Below, in pieces: positions 1 through 6,907 of a stretch of 35,485 nt of DNA. The DNA comes from GCA-003244245 sp050699815 (GTDB lineage Bacteria; Actinomycetota; Actinomycetes; Mycobacteriales; Pseudonocardiaceae). The position numbers and the translations under genes were made by a program. The notes under the pieces were generated by a model. It was not told the DNA's origin. It saw nothing but the letters and a program-made list of their open reading frames with translations, and ran no database searches. Location: contig JBOHFT010000029.1 in the NCBI GenBank assembly GCA_050699815.1, positions 1-35,485 on the forward strand, read 5' to 3'. How positions within the stretch are numbered: the first letter of the stretch is position 1; each line of letters begins with the position of its first letter.

Positions 1-51
1 GCTGACGGCGCACCCCACACAATTGTCAGCCCTTCGATCTAGTCTGACGCC

Positions 52-1689
52 GTGGACTCTGAGGTGCTGCTCGATGCGGGTGTGGTCACCCGGTGCCGCC
101 GCCGGGTGCACCTGGAGCACGACCCCACCGCAGTCGACGCTCCACGCACCAGCGTGGACCCTACCGCCGAGCGGCGGATCGCCGACGCCGCCGCGCACCG
201 TCGCTGGGTCGCCGACAGGCTGGCCCGCCACCACACCGCTGACTGGACGGAGGTGGCGCCCGACCTGCCCCCCGCGCAGCGCAGCGCCACCACCCTGGCC
301 CTGCTCAGCAAGGGCGCACCGTTCGTCTGGGGCGGGCTGCTGCCAGCGGATTCCCCCGGCGGGCGGCGTGGCGGCGCGGAACTGCTGGTACGCCACCGCG
401 ATGGCTATCTTCCGGTGATCGTCGTTCGGCACAAGGTCACCGACCCCGGCTCTGGGGCCCGGACCAGCCCGCTGGCCCAGCCTGTCCTGGCCGCCGCCCG
501 CATCGACCCGACCCGCAAGGTCCGCCCGCACTCCCGGGACCAGTTGCGCCTTGCACACACTCTGCGGCTGCTGCAGGCAGCCGGGCTGGCGGCCCGCGGC
601 CGGGCCATCGGCGGGGTGGTCGGGCTGGAGGCCGACGTGGTGGTCTGGCACGACCTGGACGCCCCCACCTGGACGGGCGGCCGCACCGCGATGGCCGAGT
701 ACGACGCCCGCTTCGCTGATCGGCTGGCCGTCGCGCGGGCTGCGGCGACCGAGGGGCAGCCGCTGGCCCTGCCGTCCCGGGTCAACGAGTGCCGCTCCTG
801 CCCGTGGTGGCCCACCTGCGGCCCGGCGCTGCGGGCGGCCCGGGACGTGAGCATGGTGCTGCGGGGGGAGGACGCGGTGGCCTTGCGGGCCGCCGGGATG
901 TCCACCGTGGACGCGCTGGCCGCCCTGGACCCGGCTGGCAACCCGCCGGCGCCGCTGGTCGGGATGTCCGTGCGCGACGCGGTGCTGCTGGCCCGGGCCT
1001 GGCAGCGGGACCTCCCGCTGGTGCGGCGCAACCAGCGCATCAGCGTGCCACGCGCCGACGTCGAGGTGGACGTGGACATGGAGTGTTACGACGAGGCCGG
1101 GGCCTACCTGTGGGGATGCCTGCTGTCCGGCTCCGGCATCGGGGTGGCCCCCGGTTACCGTGCTTTCGCCACCTGGGACCCAGTGCCGACCCACGACGAG
1201 GCGAGGTCCTTCGCCGGGTTCTGGCGCTGGCTGGCCGACGTCCGCTACCGGGCCGCGCAGCGCGGCCTGAGCTTTCACGCGTACTGCTACAACGAGCAGG
1301 CTGAGAATCGCTGGATGCTCTCGTCCGCGGAACGCTTCGCCGGTTTCCCCGGGATACCGACCGTCGCGCAGGTGCAGGAGTTCATCACCTCCCCCGCGTG
1401 GGTGGATCTGTACGCGTTGGTCGGCATTGAGTTCCTGTGCGCGCACGGCAAGGGGCTCAAGACGATCGCCCCGGCGGCCGGGTTCTCCTGGCACGATCCC
1501 GAGGCCAGTGGCGAGAACTCGATGCGCTGGTACCGGGACGCGGTCGGGCTGGATGGCGGCACGCCGGATCCGGCGCAGCGCGAGCGGCTGCTCACCTACA
1601 ACGCCGACGACGTACACGCCACTGCCGCGCTCCGGCAGTGGATGAGCTGCGCGCACGTGTACGAAGTGCCCTACATGGGCGACTTGTGA
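52..1689 (+). CDS. TM0106-family RecB-like nuclease with RNase H-like C-terminal domain
   Basis: This 545-residue protein has the two-part layout of the TM0106 family: an N-terminal RecB-like (PD-(D/E)XK) half and a C-terminal YprB-type RNase H-like exonuclease half. Between them is a cysteine cluster, CRSCPWWPTC (about residues 248-257), of the kind that binds an Fe-S cluster in RecB/Cas4-like nucleases. In the C-terminal part DVDMECYDEAG and, near the end, YNADDVHATAALRQW look like acidic metal-binding motifs of a DnaQ-like fold. It probably acts on DNA in the cytoplasm; substrate and role are not known. The start is a GTG at 52. It runs alone, 70 bases upstream of the UDP-glucose dehydrogenase gene, and the two have no obvious functional link. 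The family call is fairly sure, the biochemical role is not. Confidence 0.8.
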   Translation: MDSEVLLDAGVVTRCRRRVHLEHDPTAVDAPRTSVDPTAERRIADAAAHRRWVADRLARHHTADWTEVAPDLPPAQRSATTLALLSKGAPFVWGGLLPADSPGGRRGGAELLVRHRDGYLPVIVVRHKVTDPGSGARTSPLAQPVLAAARIDPTRKVRPHSRDQLRLAHTLRLLQAAGLAARGRAIGGVVGLEADVVVWHDLDAPTWTGGRTAMAEYDARFADRLAVARAAATEGQPLALPSRVNECRSCPWWPTCGPALRAARDVSMVLRGEDAVALRAAGMSTVDALAALDPAGNPPAPLVGMSVRDAVLLARAWQRDLPLVRRNQRISVPRADVEVDVDMECYDEAGAYLWGCLLSGSGIGVAPGYRAFATWDPVPTHDEARSFAGFWRWLADVRYRAAQRGLSFHAYCYNEQAENRWMLSSAERFAGFPGIPTVAQVQEFITSPAWVDLYALVGIEFLCAHGKGLKTIAPAAGFSWHDPEASGENSMRWYRDAVGLDGGTPDPAQRERLLTYNADDVHATAALRQWMSCAHVYEVPYMGDL

Positions 1690-1759
1690 CCCGCCCGCCG
1701 CACATGCAGGTAACGGTGTGCCACGATGAGAGTGTCAACACAGCGTGACGGGAGGACAC

Positions 1760-3085
1760 ATGTTCGTGCGCAGGATCGCGGTGATCGGCTCCGGGTATGT
1801 GGGCTTGACCACCGGGGCATGCCTGGCGTCGCTGGGGCATCGGGTGGTGTGCGCCGACGTGGACGAGGCCAAGGTGGCCCGGCTGTCCGGTGGGGAGGTG
1901 CCGATCCTGGAGCCCGGGCTGCCCGAGCTGGTGACGCAGGGTCTGGCCGCTGGCCGGCTGCGATTCGTGATGGGCGCCGCCGCCGCGGTCGGCCAGGGCC
2001 ACGACGCAGCCGAGGTGGTGTTCCTGTGCGTGCCCACACCGATGGGGGCCGGCGGCGCGGCGGACCTGTCAGCGGTGGAAGCGGTGGCCACCGAGGTGCG
2101 GGCGCTGCTGCCGCCGGGCTGTGTGCTGGTCAACAAGTCGACAGTGCCGGTGGGCACCGCAGCGCGCACCGCCCAATGGCTGGGCCGGCCGGACGTGGCA
2201 GTGGTCAGCAACCCGGAGTTCCTGCGGGAGGGCTCGGCAGTGGAGGACTTCCTCAACCCCGACCGCATCGTGGTGGGCTGCGACGCCCAAGACGCCGCCG
2301 AGCGCGTCGCGGCGCTGTATGCTCGGCTGGGCGCGCCGACGGTGCTCACGGATGCGGCCAGCGCAGAGATGGTCAAGTACGCGGCGAACTGCTTCCTGGC
2401 GATGAAGCTGTCCTACGTCAACGCCATCGCTGAGCTGTGCGAGCGATTCGGGGCCGACGTGCTGGACGTCACCGAGGGCATCGGCTACGACCGGCGGATC
2501 GGGCAGGCATTCCTGCAGCCAGGCCCGGGCTGGGGCGGGTCCTGCCTGCCCAAGGACACCCACGCGCTGCTGCAGCTCGGCGCGGCAGCGGGCTTCGACT
2601 TCGCGCTGCTGCAGGCCAGCCTGGACACCAACACCCACCAGCAGCACCGGATGGTCGCCAAGGTCCGCGACGCCGTCGGCGGGTCGCTGGCCGGGCAGCG
2701 GGTCGGGCTGCTCGGGCTGACCTTCAAGGCCGGCACCGACGACCTGCGCGACTCCCCCGCCCTGACCGTGGCCGCCCTGCTGGCCGCCGAGGGCGCCGAG
2801 CTGATCGCCTACGACCCCGGCGTGCCCGCCGCGGTGCCCGGCAAGACCGACGACGTGCAGGTCACCGATGACCCGCTCAAGGTCGCCTCGGGTGCTGCCG
2901 CCCTGGTGGTGCTCACCGAATGGCCCGAGTTCCGGCTGCTGGACTGGGGGCGGCTGGCCGAGCTGGTCGAGCGCCGCATCGTCGTCGACACCCGCAACCT
3001 CCTCGACGCCGACGTCCTGCGCCGGGTCGGCTTCGAGGTCCGTGGCATCGGCCGCAGGTCCACCCGCGCCCTAGCGTCCTCCTGA
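1760..3085 (+). CDS. ugd: UDP-glucose 6-dehydrogenase
   Basis: The enzyme oxidises UDP-glucose to UDP-glucuronate in two NAD-dependent steps, supplying uronic acid for surface glycans. The N-terminal Rossmann motif IAVIGSGYVGLTTG starts at about residue 5. The middle domain has NKSTVPVGT and NPEFLREGSAVEDF, and the catalytic-cysteine motif GPGWGGSCLPKDTHAL is present. The C-terminal UDP-binding domain contains GLTFKAGTDDLRDSPAL. Length (441 residues) is normal for the family. The ATG at 1760 is chosen because GGGAGGA lies at 1750-1756 just upstream; earlier in-frame starts lack such a site. It faces the methyltransferase gene that ends at 3185. UDP-glucuronate may feed the glycan genes at 6.9-14 kb, but they are not in one operon. 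GDP-mannose dehydrogenase is a relative but fits less well. Confidence 0.93.
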   Translation: MFVRRIAVIGSGYVGLTTGACLASLGHRVVCADVDEAKVARLSGGEVPILEPGLPELVTQGLAAGRLRFVMGAAAAVGQGHDAAEVVFLCVPTPMGAGGAADLSAVEAVATEVRALLPPGCVLVNKSTVPVGTAARTAQWLGRPDVAVVSNPEFLREGSAVEDFLNPDRIVVGCDAQDAAERVAALYARLGAPTVLTDAASAEMVKYAANCFLAMKLSYVNAIAELCERFGADVLDVTEGIGYDRRIGQAFLQPGPGWGGSCLPKDTHALLQLGAAAGFDFALLQASLDTNTHQQHRMVAKVRDAVGGSLAGQRVGLLGLTFKAGTDDLRDSPALTVAALLAAEGAELIAYDPGVPAAVPGKTDDVQVTDDPLKVASGAAALVVLTEWPEFRLLDWGRLAELVERRIVVDTRNLLDADVLRRVGFEVRGIGRRSTRALASS

Positions 3086-3184
3086 GCGGCGCTCCGAGCG
3101 TGATCGTCGGCGGTGCCGAGACACCGCGAGAGCAGCCAGCGATCCGACGCCCACGGCACCACCGACCCATGAGTGCCGTCAGGA

Positions 3185-4345
3185 TCAGCTGCTGGAACTC
3201 GGGAGAAGCTCGATCCGCTGGCCGCTGGGGTCGATGGTGAACTGCCATGCGTCGACAGCTGGCTTGCCCCTGTCCAGCCACCACTGGTAGGCGGTGTGCA
3301 CCTCGTCCCAGAGCTTGCGTGCTCCGCTCTGCTGCACCTCATAGGGCGCCTCGGTGGTGAGGTCCAGGAGGGCCCAGGAGCGGCTCCACTGATCGACCAG
3401 GTACAGGGTGCCGGTCTCCGGGTCCTCCGGCTGGTAGAGGTACTCGCACTGGGGCACGCGCAGCCCGATGGCAGTGGACACGTGGACATCACCGGCCACA
3501 TACCACGGGTGCAGGTCGGTGGTGGAGGTGGTCACCGGGTCGTCGTCGCGTCGCACGATCCGGCTCGTGCTGTAGCGGGGGATGCGCTGGGCGCGCAGCC
3601 GCATGAACGACGCCGGTCCGACGATCCGGCCCGTCGCGGTGGCGTCCGGGTGCACGGTGAGCGCCAGCAGGCCACCCGGGTAGTACGGGGTGCCCCACGG
3701 GGTGAGCACCAGCCCCCCCGGGCGGGTCTGCGCCACCCACGCATACGGCACCTCCGCGGCCGCCACGGTGGAGATCACCCGATCGTAAGGCGCCCCCGGC
3801 AGGTAGCCCTGCGCGCCGTCGCCGGTCACCACGGTCACGGCACCGAACCCCGCCGCGGCCAAGGCATGGCGGGCGTGCCCGGCCACGGCCGGGTCGACCT
3901 CCACACTCACGATGTGCTGCGCGCCGAGCCGGTGGGCCAGCAGCGCCGCATTGTACCCGGTGCCGGTGCCGATCTCCAGCACCCGCATCCCCGGCTCGGC
4001 GTCCAGCGCGGTGAGCATCTGCGCCACCACGCCCGGCATCGATGCCGAGGAGGTGACCTCGCGCCCGCACCCTGCCTCGCCGATCGGGTGGCCGTCATCG
4101 ACCTGCGTGGTCACGGAGGCGTTGGCGTAGGCCCGCTCCAGCCAGCCCTGCGGGTCATCACCGCGCCGCAATGGCACCAGATCGCAGTGAGCGCTCGTCT
4201 CGCGGTCGTACCGCCACACCAGCTCCGGGATGAACTCGTGGCGGGCCACCTCGGTGAACGCGGCCCGCCACCGCTCGCCCAGCTCACCCCGCTGGGCCAG
4301 GACCTCCACCATGCCCTGACGCAGCACCTCGGCGTCAGCCAGCAC
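3185..4345 (-). CDS. PIMT-like (PCMT family) O-methyltransferase with C-terminal extension, RiPP-associated type (copy 1)
   Basis: The protein is a class I SAM methyltransferase related to protein L-isoaspartate O-methyltransferase (PIMT). Residues 1-110 hold the PIMT-type substrate region with TSSASMPG (about 98-105). Motif I is VLEIGTGTGYNAALLAHRLG (122-141), followed by an acidic ribose-binding residue in SVEVDP. TGDGAQGYLPGAPYDRVI and WVAQTRPGG are later PIMT-like motifs. At 386 residues it is about 170 longer than repair PIMT; such an extension is typical of PIMT homologues encoded with RiPP precursors. The GTG start shares one base with the stop of the small peptide gene upstream, which implies coupled translation. 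A second homologue lies at 17961-19067. Inferred job: methyl-esterifying Asp residues of the peptide so that they cyclise to aspartimide. Repair of damaged protein is the alternative. Confidence 0.85.
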   Translation of the reverse strand: MLADAEVLRQGMVEVLAQRGELGERWRAAFTEVARHEFIPELVWRYDRETSAHCDLVPLRRGDDPQGWLERAYANASVTTQVDDGHPIGEAGCGREVTSSASMPGVVAQMLTALDAEPGMRVLEIGTGTGYNAALLAHRLGAQHIVSVEVDPAVAGHARHALAAAGFGAVTVVTGDGAQGYLPGAPYDRVISTVAAAEVPYAWVAQTRPGGLVLTPWGTPYYPGGLLALTVHPDATATGRIVGPASFMRLRAQRIPRYSTSRIVRRDDDPVTTSTTDLHPWYVAGDVHVSTAIGLRVPQCEYLYQPEDPETGTLYLVDQWSRSWALLDLTTEAPYEVQQSGARKLWDEVHTAYQWWLDRGKPAVDAWQFTIDPSGQRIELLPSSSS

Positions 4346-4491
4346 TACTCGTCGTCCTCGTCGGGCGGATCTGGCTTTTCGTGCTTGCCGGGGTCCGGCG
4401 GTGGAGGTAGCGGCTTTTCCGGCGGGGGTTGCGCGTCGTCAGTCGGGTCCGGCTTCGGGGTCGGCTTGTCGTGCTTGCCCATGTGACGCAT
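4345..4491 (-). CDS. Putative Pro/Asp-rich precursor peptide of the methyltransferase cassette (copy 1)
   Basis: This is a 48-residue ORF (45 residues from the second ATG at 4482). It begins MRHMGKHDKPTPKPDP, has a proline run in the middle, and ends PDPPDEDDE before a TAG that shares its last base with the GTG of the methyltransferase. It contains no cysteine and almost no hydrophobic residues. GGTGGAG sits 7 bases before the ATG at 4491 and supports that start. However, MGKHDK from the ATG at 4482 is identical to the N-terminus of the peptide gene at 20000, so 4482 may be the homologous start. The position matches precursors of PIMT-modified peptides. The C-terminal half with Asp-Pro and Asp-Glu/Asp pairs differs from the Asp-Gly-rich peptide at 19064. 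A structural acidic peptide or a stress peptide is possible. Confidence 0.7.
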   Translation of the reverse strand: MRHMGKHDKPTPKPDPTDDAQPPPEKPLPPPPDPGKHEKPDPPDEDDE

Positions 4492-4614
4492 CGTGACACT
4501 CCACCAACGCCTCGCGCAACGATGCGCAGGACATTGAGCTGAAACGGCGCTGTCACGTTGTTGGGGTGTTGCCGGCGGGATGGTGCTGTCCCGGCCGGGC
4601 AGGACCCCGGAGAT

Positions 4615-4655
4615 GATGCGGGCGCCGGCGGACGTCGCCCGCCGGCGCCCGCATC
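4615..4655. terminator. Strong 17-bp perfect hairpin between the regulator remnant and the peptide cassette
   Basis: Bases 4615-4631 and 4639-4655 are perfect reverse complements with a 7-base loop (ACGTCGC). The stem is almost entirely G+C. No U-run follows on either strand, which is common for actinobacterial terminators. It would stop minus-strand transcripts from the regulator remnant before the peptide gene at 4491. An operator role cannot be excluded. Confidence 0.55.
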
Positions 4656-4710
4656 GGTCACTGCCGGTGGTGGGCGGTCCTGGGGGTATCCGGCCCCACC
4701 ACGGCCCTGC

Positions 4711-5030
4711 TCACACGGTGGTGATGGTCAGGCGATCGCGCAGCTCGGCGACACCGGCGCTGGCGTGCAGCGGTTGCAGCACGGTGTCCAGGGCCCGCAG
4801 CCGGTCATAGGCCCGGGGTGAGGACACCGCGGTGACCGCGCCGATGGCCTGGTGGCCGAGGGTGACGGCGGTGTCGGTATCCCCGGCGATCGCGTGGGCC
4901 CCGACCAGAGTCGTCAGCGCGCCCGCTCGAAGCCGGGCGTAGCCGGGGCCGTAGTGGTCCACGGCGTCGCGCAACAACAGCGTCGAGGCGGGGTGGCTGG
5001 CGCTGGCCGATCCGGATCCGGCCGCAATGT
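4711..5030 (-). pseudogene. C-terminal remnant of an HTH/TPR-type transcriptional regulator
   Basis: The minus-strand frame ends with RLRALDTVLQPLHASAGVAELRDRL and before it has YGPGYARLRAGALTTLVGAH and DTDTAVTLGHQAIGAV. This is the pattern of the C-terminal helical (TPR-like) part of large actinobacterial XRE-family regulators. No ATG or GTG start with a helix-turn-helix is found upstream; the frame becomes unconvincing near 5030 and closes near 5095, next to the iron box of bfd. About 100 residues survive from what is normally a 400-residue protein. Regulators of this kind often lie beside PIMT/RiPP-type methyltransferase genes, so it was probably the control gene of the cassette at 3185-4491. 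Homology is judged from pattern only. Confidence 0.55.
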
Positions 5031-5074
5031 CCCGGTCGCCAAGGTCTGGACACCGCCCAGATGATCTGTTGTGC

Positions 5075-5088
5075 TTAGCCTTGCCTAA
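5075..5088. promoter_or_regulatory. Iron-box-like site (DtxR/IdeR type) upstream of bfd
   Basis: On the minus strand the site reads TTAGGCAAGGCTAA, close to the core of the DtxR/IdeR iron box (TTAGGTTAGGCTAA). It lies about 30 bases before the ATG of bacterioferritin-associated ferredoxin, where an iron-dependent repressor would be expected to act. Confidence 0.55.
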
Positions 5089-5116
5089 TCAGCGTCGATC
5101 CAGGGGCATCGGAGCC

Positions 5117-5311
5117 ATGTACGTCTGCATCTGCCGGGCCGTGACGGAGGCCGAGGTGCGCGGGTGCATCGCCGACGGCGCGTGCACCGTCAGGGACGTG
5201 ATCAAGCGCTCCGCGGCCGGTACCGAATGCGGGTCCTGCGTCGGAAAGATCGCGGCCCTGCTCCGCTCCCCCGCCGATGAGTTGTCGAACACACTGCGGC
5301 GCAGCGCCTGA
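5117..5311 (+). CDS. bfd: Bacterioferritin-associated ferredoxin
   Basis: This 64-residue protein is a Bfd-type [2Fe-2S] ferredoxin. Four cysteines have the family spacing: MYVCICRAVTE at the N-terminus (CxC) and GTECGSCVGKI in the middle (CxxC). The helical segment between them contains VRDVIKRSAAG. Bfd delivers electrons to bacterioferritin so that stored ferric iron can be reduced and released. The length is normal. The ATG at 5117 is the start because the conserved N-terminus begins there. Bacterioferritin follows 125 bases downstream, with its own iron-box-like site between them. The site upstream (5075-5088) suggests repression when iron is plentiful. Confidence 0.92.
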   Translation: MYVCICRAVTEAEVRGCIADGACTVRDVIKRSAAGTECGSCVGKIAALLRSPADELSNTLRRSA

Positions 5312-5345
5312 CCACAAAATGCCTGAATACCGGCATAACTCCTGG

Positions 5346-5364
5346 TCAGGTCAGGCTCACCTTC
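5346..5364. promoter_or_regulatory. Iron-box-like site upstream of bfr
   Basis: TCAGGTCAGGCTCACCTTC matches the 19-bp IdeR/DtxR consensus TTAGGTTAGGCTAACCTAA at about 14 positions. It is 72 bases before the bacterioferritin ATG. At bacterioferritin genes IdeR can act as an activator rather than a repressor; which applies here cannot be read from the sequence. Confidence 0.6.
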
Positions 5365-5435
5365 AGTGACATGCCTGACTCATACGCGTACGGTCGCGAT
5401 CATCGAAGGGCCGATCCTGAAGGGGGTTGGGCGAC

Positions 5436-5921
5436 ATGCGCGGCGACGACGAGATCCTCGAGCTGCTCAACGAGCAGCTCACCAGCGAGCTGACCGCCAT
5501 CAATCAGTACTTCCTGCACGCCAAGATGCAGGCCAACTGGGGCTTCACCAAGCTCGCCGAGCACACCAAGGCCGAGTCCATCGACGAGATGCGCCACGCG
5601 GAGCGGATCACCGACCGCATCCTGTTCCTGGAGGGCCTGCCGAACTACCAGCGGCTGTTCTCACTGCGGATCGGGCAGACCGTGAAAGAGCAGTTCGAGG
5701 CGGATCTGGCCGTCGAGATGGAGGTCGTCGAGCGGCTGCGCCCGGGTATCACGCTGTGCCGCGAGAAGGGCGACATCACCACCGCCAACCTCTTCGAGCG
5801 CATCCTCGCCGACGAGGAGGGCCACATCGACTACCTCGAGACCAACCTGGAGCTGATCGGCAAGCTCGGCGAGCAGCTCTATCTGAGCCAGCTCGTGGAA
5901 CGCCCGCCGACCAACGGCTGA
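5436..5921 (+). CDS. bfr: Bacterioferritin
   Basis: Bacterioferritin forms a 24-subunit, haem-containing shell that oxidises Fe(II) at a di-iron site and stores it as a mineral. The N-terminus MRGDDEILELLNEQLTSELT and the following AINQYFLHAKM are characteristic. Ferroxidase ligands appear as E in LTSELTAIN, ExxH in DEMRHAERI, and ExxH in ADEEGHIDYLE. The haem-ligand methionine is expected in the HAKMQANWGF segment or at about residue 52. The 161-residue length is normal. The ATG at 5436 is preceded by AGGGGG; an earlier in-frame TTG at 5427 is less likely. With bfd upstream it forms an iron storage/release pair. Confidence 0.95.
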   Translation: MRGDDEILELLNEQLTSELTAINQYFLHAKMQANWGFTKLAEHTKAESIDEMRHAERITDRILFLEGLPNYQRLFSLRIGQTVKEQFEADLAVEMEVVERLRPGITLCREKGDITTANLFERILADEEGHIDYLETNLELIGKLGEQLYLSQLVERPPTNG

Positions 5922-5939
5922 CCCACTACCGTTGACAGC

Positions 5940-6311
5940 GTGGGTGAGCACCGGCTGTTCAGGGTGCCGGAGGCCCGGGCACTGCTGCCCGAGGTACGGC
6001 GGCGCGCCGATGCACTGATCGCGGTACGGGCAGACCTCACCGAGTTGTCGTCCGACCTGCACCGCACGGGCTCGTCCGCGCTCGGCGGTATCGCGGAGAT
6101 GAAGGCACTCCAGGCCCGGCTGGACGACATGCTCGGGTGGTTCCGCGGCCAGGGCATCGAGCTCAAGGGAGTCGCGCCGTTGCTCATCGACTTCCCCGCC
6201 GAGCTGGACGGGGTGTCGGTGCGGCTGTGCTGGCTGGAGGGCGAGTCGGCGCTGGACTGGTACCACCGCTCCGACCTCGGCATCGCCGGCCGCCGCCGGC
6301 TGCCCAGCTGA
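5940..6311 (+). CDS. DUF2203 family protein
   Basis: The 123-residue product begins with a GTG at 5940. It shows the DUF2203 pattern: an N-terminal FRVPEARALLPEVRR, a central helical region, GIELKGVAPLLIDFPAEL, and the C-terminal VRLCWLEGESALDWYHR. The family is small, cytoplasmic and of unknown function. It lies 18 bases after bfr in the same direction and may be cotranscribed with it; whether it has any role in iron handling is not known. The hairpin-free gap and absence of a strong ribosome site suggest coupling to upstream translation. Confidence 0.85.
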   Translation: MGEHRLFRVPEARALLPEVRRRADALIAVRADLTELSSDLHRTGSSALGGIAEMKALQARLDDMLGWFRGQGIELKGVAPLLIDFPAELDGVSVRLCWLEGESALDWYHRSDLGIAGRRRLPS

Positions 6312-6334
6312 CGAGCCCCACCCACCGGGCATAC

Positions 6335-6568
6335 ATGAAGCGGACAACCGTCAAGGTCCCTGATGACATCGACCGCGCGATGCGAGACGAGGCGCAGCGC
6401 CGTGGGATGACGTTGTCCGAGTGGGCCAGGGAGGCCATCGAGACCCATCTTCCACGGCAAGGCGGCCAGCGGAGATTGCTCGCGACCGGCGCGGGTGCCA
6501 GCGGACGATCCGATGTGGCACGGCGCGCCGACGAGATCCTGGCCGCTGAGCTCGGCTCCCCCCGGTGA
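6335..6568 (+). CDS. Ribbon-helix-helix antitoxin (VapB-like)
   Basis: The 77-residue protein starts MKRTTVKVPDDIDRAMRDEA and continues RRGMTLSEWAREAIETHL, a clear ribbon-helix-helix DNA-binding fold (beta strand, then two helices). The C-terminal part (SDVARRADEILAAEL) would bind and neutralise the toxin. Its TGA overlaps the GTG of the PIN toxin gene by four bases, typical of type II toxin-antitoxin operons, and it should autorepress the operon. Because the toxin next to it is truncated, the antitoxin may now be an orphan. Confidence 0.8.
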   Translation: MKRTTVKVPDDIDRAMRDEAQRRGMTLSEWAREAIETHLPRQGGQRRLLATGAGASGRSDVARRADEILAAELGSPR

Positions 6569-6834
6569 AACCTGCCGTCATCGTTGATGCCGGCCCGCTG
6601 TACGCCTATATCGATGCCGACGACGCGGATCACCACCGCTGCGCCGAGTTTCTGGCCTGCCACAACGGGACACTGATCGTCCCTGCGCTGGTTATCACCG
6701 AGGTGTGCTACCTGGTGCAGACCCGTCTGGGTACCCGAGCGGAGCTGCTGTTCCTCGGCGACCTCGCATCGGGTGCGTTCAGCGTCGAGCCGGTAGCCGT
6801 CACCGACTGGTTCCGGGTGATCGAGCTGAGCTAG
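6565..6834 (+). pseudogene. PIN-domain (VapC-like) toxin, truncated at its C-terminus
   Basis: The frame opens with KPAVIVDAGPLYAYIDADD, where the Asp of VDAGPL is the first PIN acidic residue, and carries LVITEVCYLVQTR with the second (Glu). VapC toxins normally run to about 130 residues, with a third and fourth acidic residue in a DASVVA-like segment. Here the frame stops after DWFRVIELS at 89 residues, six bases before a long palindrome (6841-6897). The last catalytic Asp residues are missing, so ribonuclease activity is probably lost. The palindrome abutting the break suggests insertion or recombination there. A second truncated gene (MarR, 20932) ends beside the same element. Confidence 0.75.
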
Positions 6835-6840
6835 CGCGTT

Positions 6841-6897
6841 CTGGATGCAGACTGCTGTTATTCGGCCCCCGATAACAGCAGTCTGCATCCAGACTGC
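6841..6897. repeat. Mobile-looking palindromic element, copy 1
   Basis: Bases 6841-6861 and 6872-6892 are perfect 21-bp inverted arms around a 10-base C-rich loop. The right arm is followed by ACTGCGGG. The same element, with the same outer 15 bases of each arm and the same flank, recurs at 21176-21235. It lies between converging genes, so it could also end transcription in both directions. Each copy sits at the broken end of a gene. Confidence 0.8.
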
Positions 6898-6907
6898 GGG
6901 TAGGTGA

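Noticed and set aside
3086..3184. Terminator between ugd and the first methyltransferase
   Set aside because: Only an imperfect 12-base complementarity with a 40-base loop is present, too weak to call.
3173..4486. Long plus-strand open frame (437 codons) opposite the first methyltransferase
   Set aside because: It is the antisense of a clear PCMT-family gene and has no family motifs; long open shadows are expected at this GC content.
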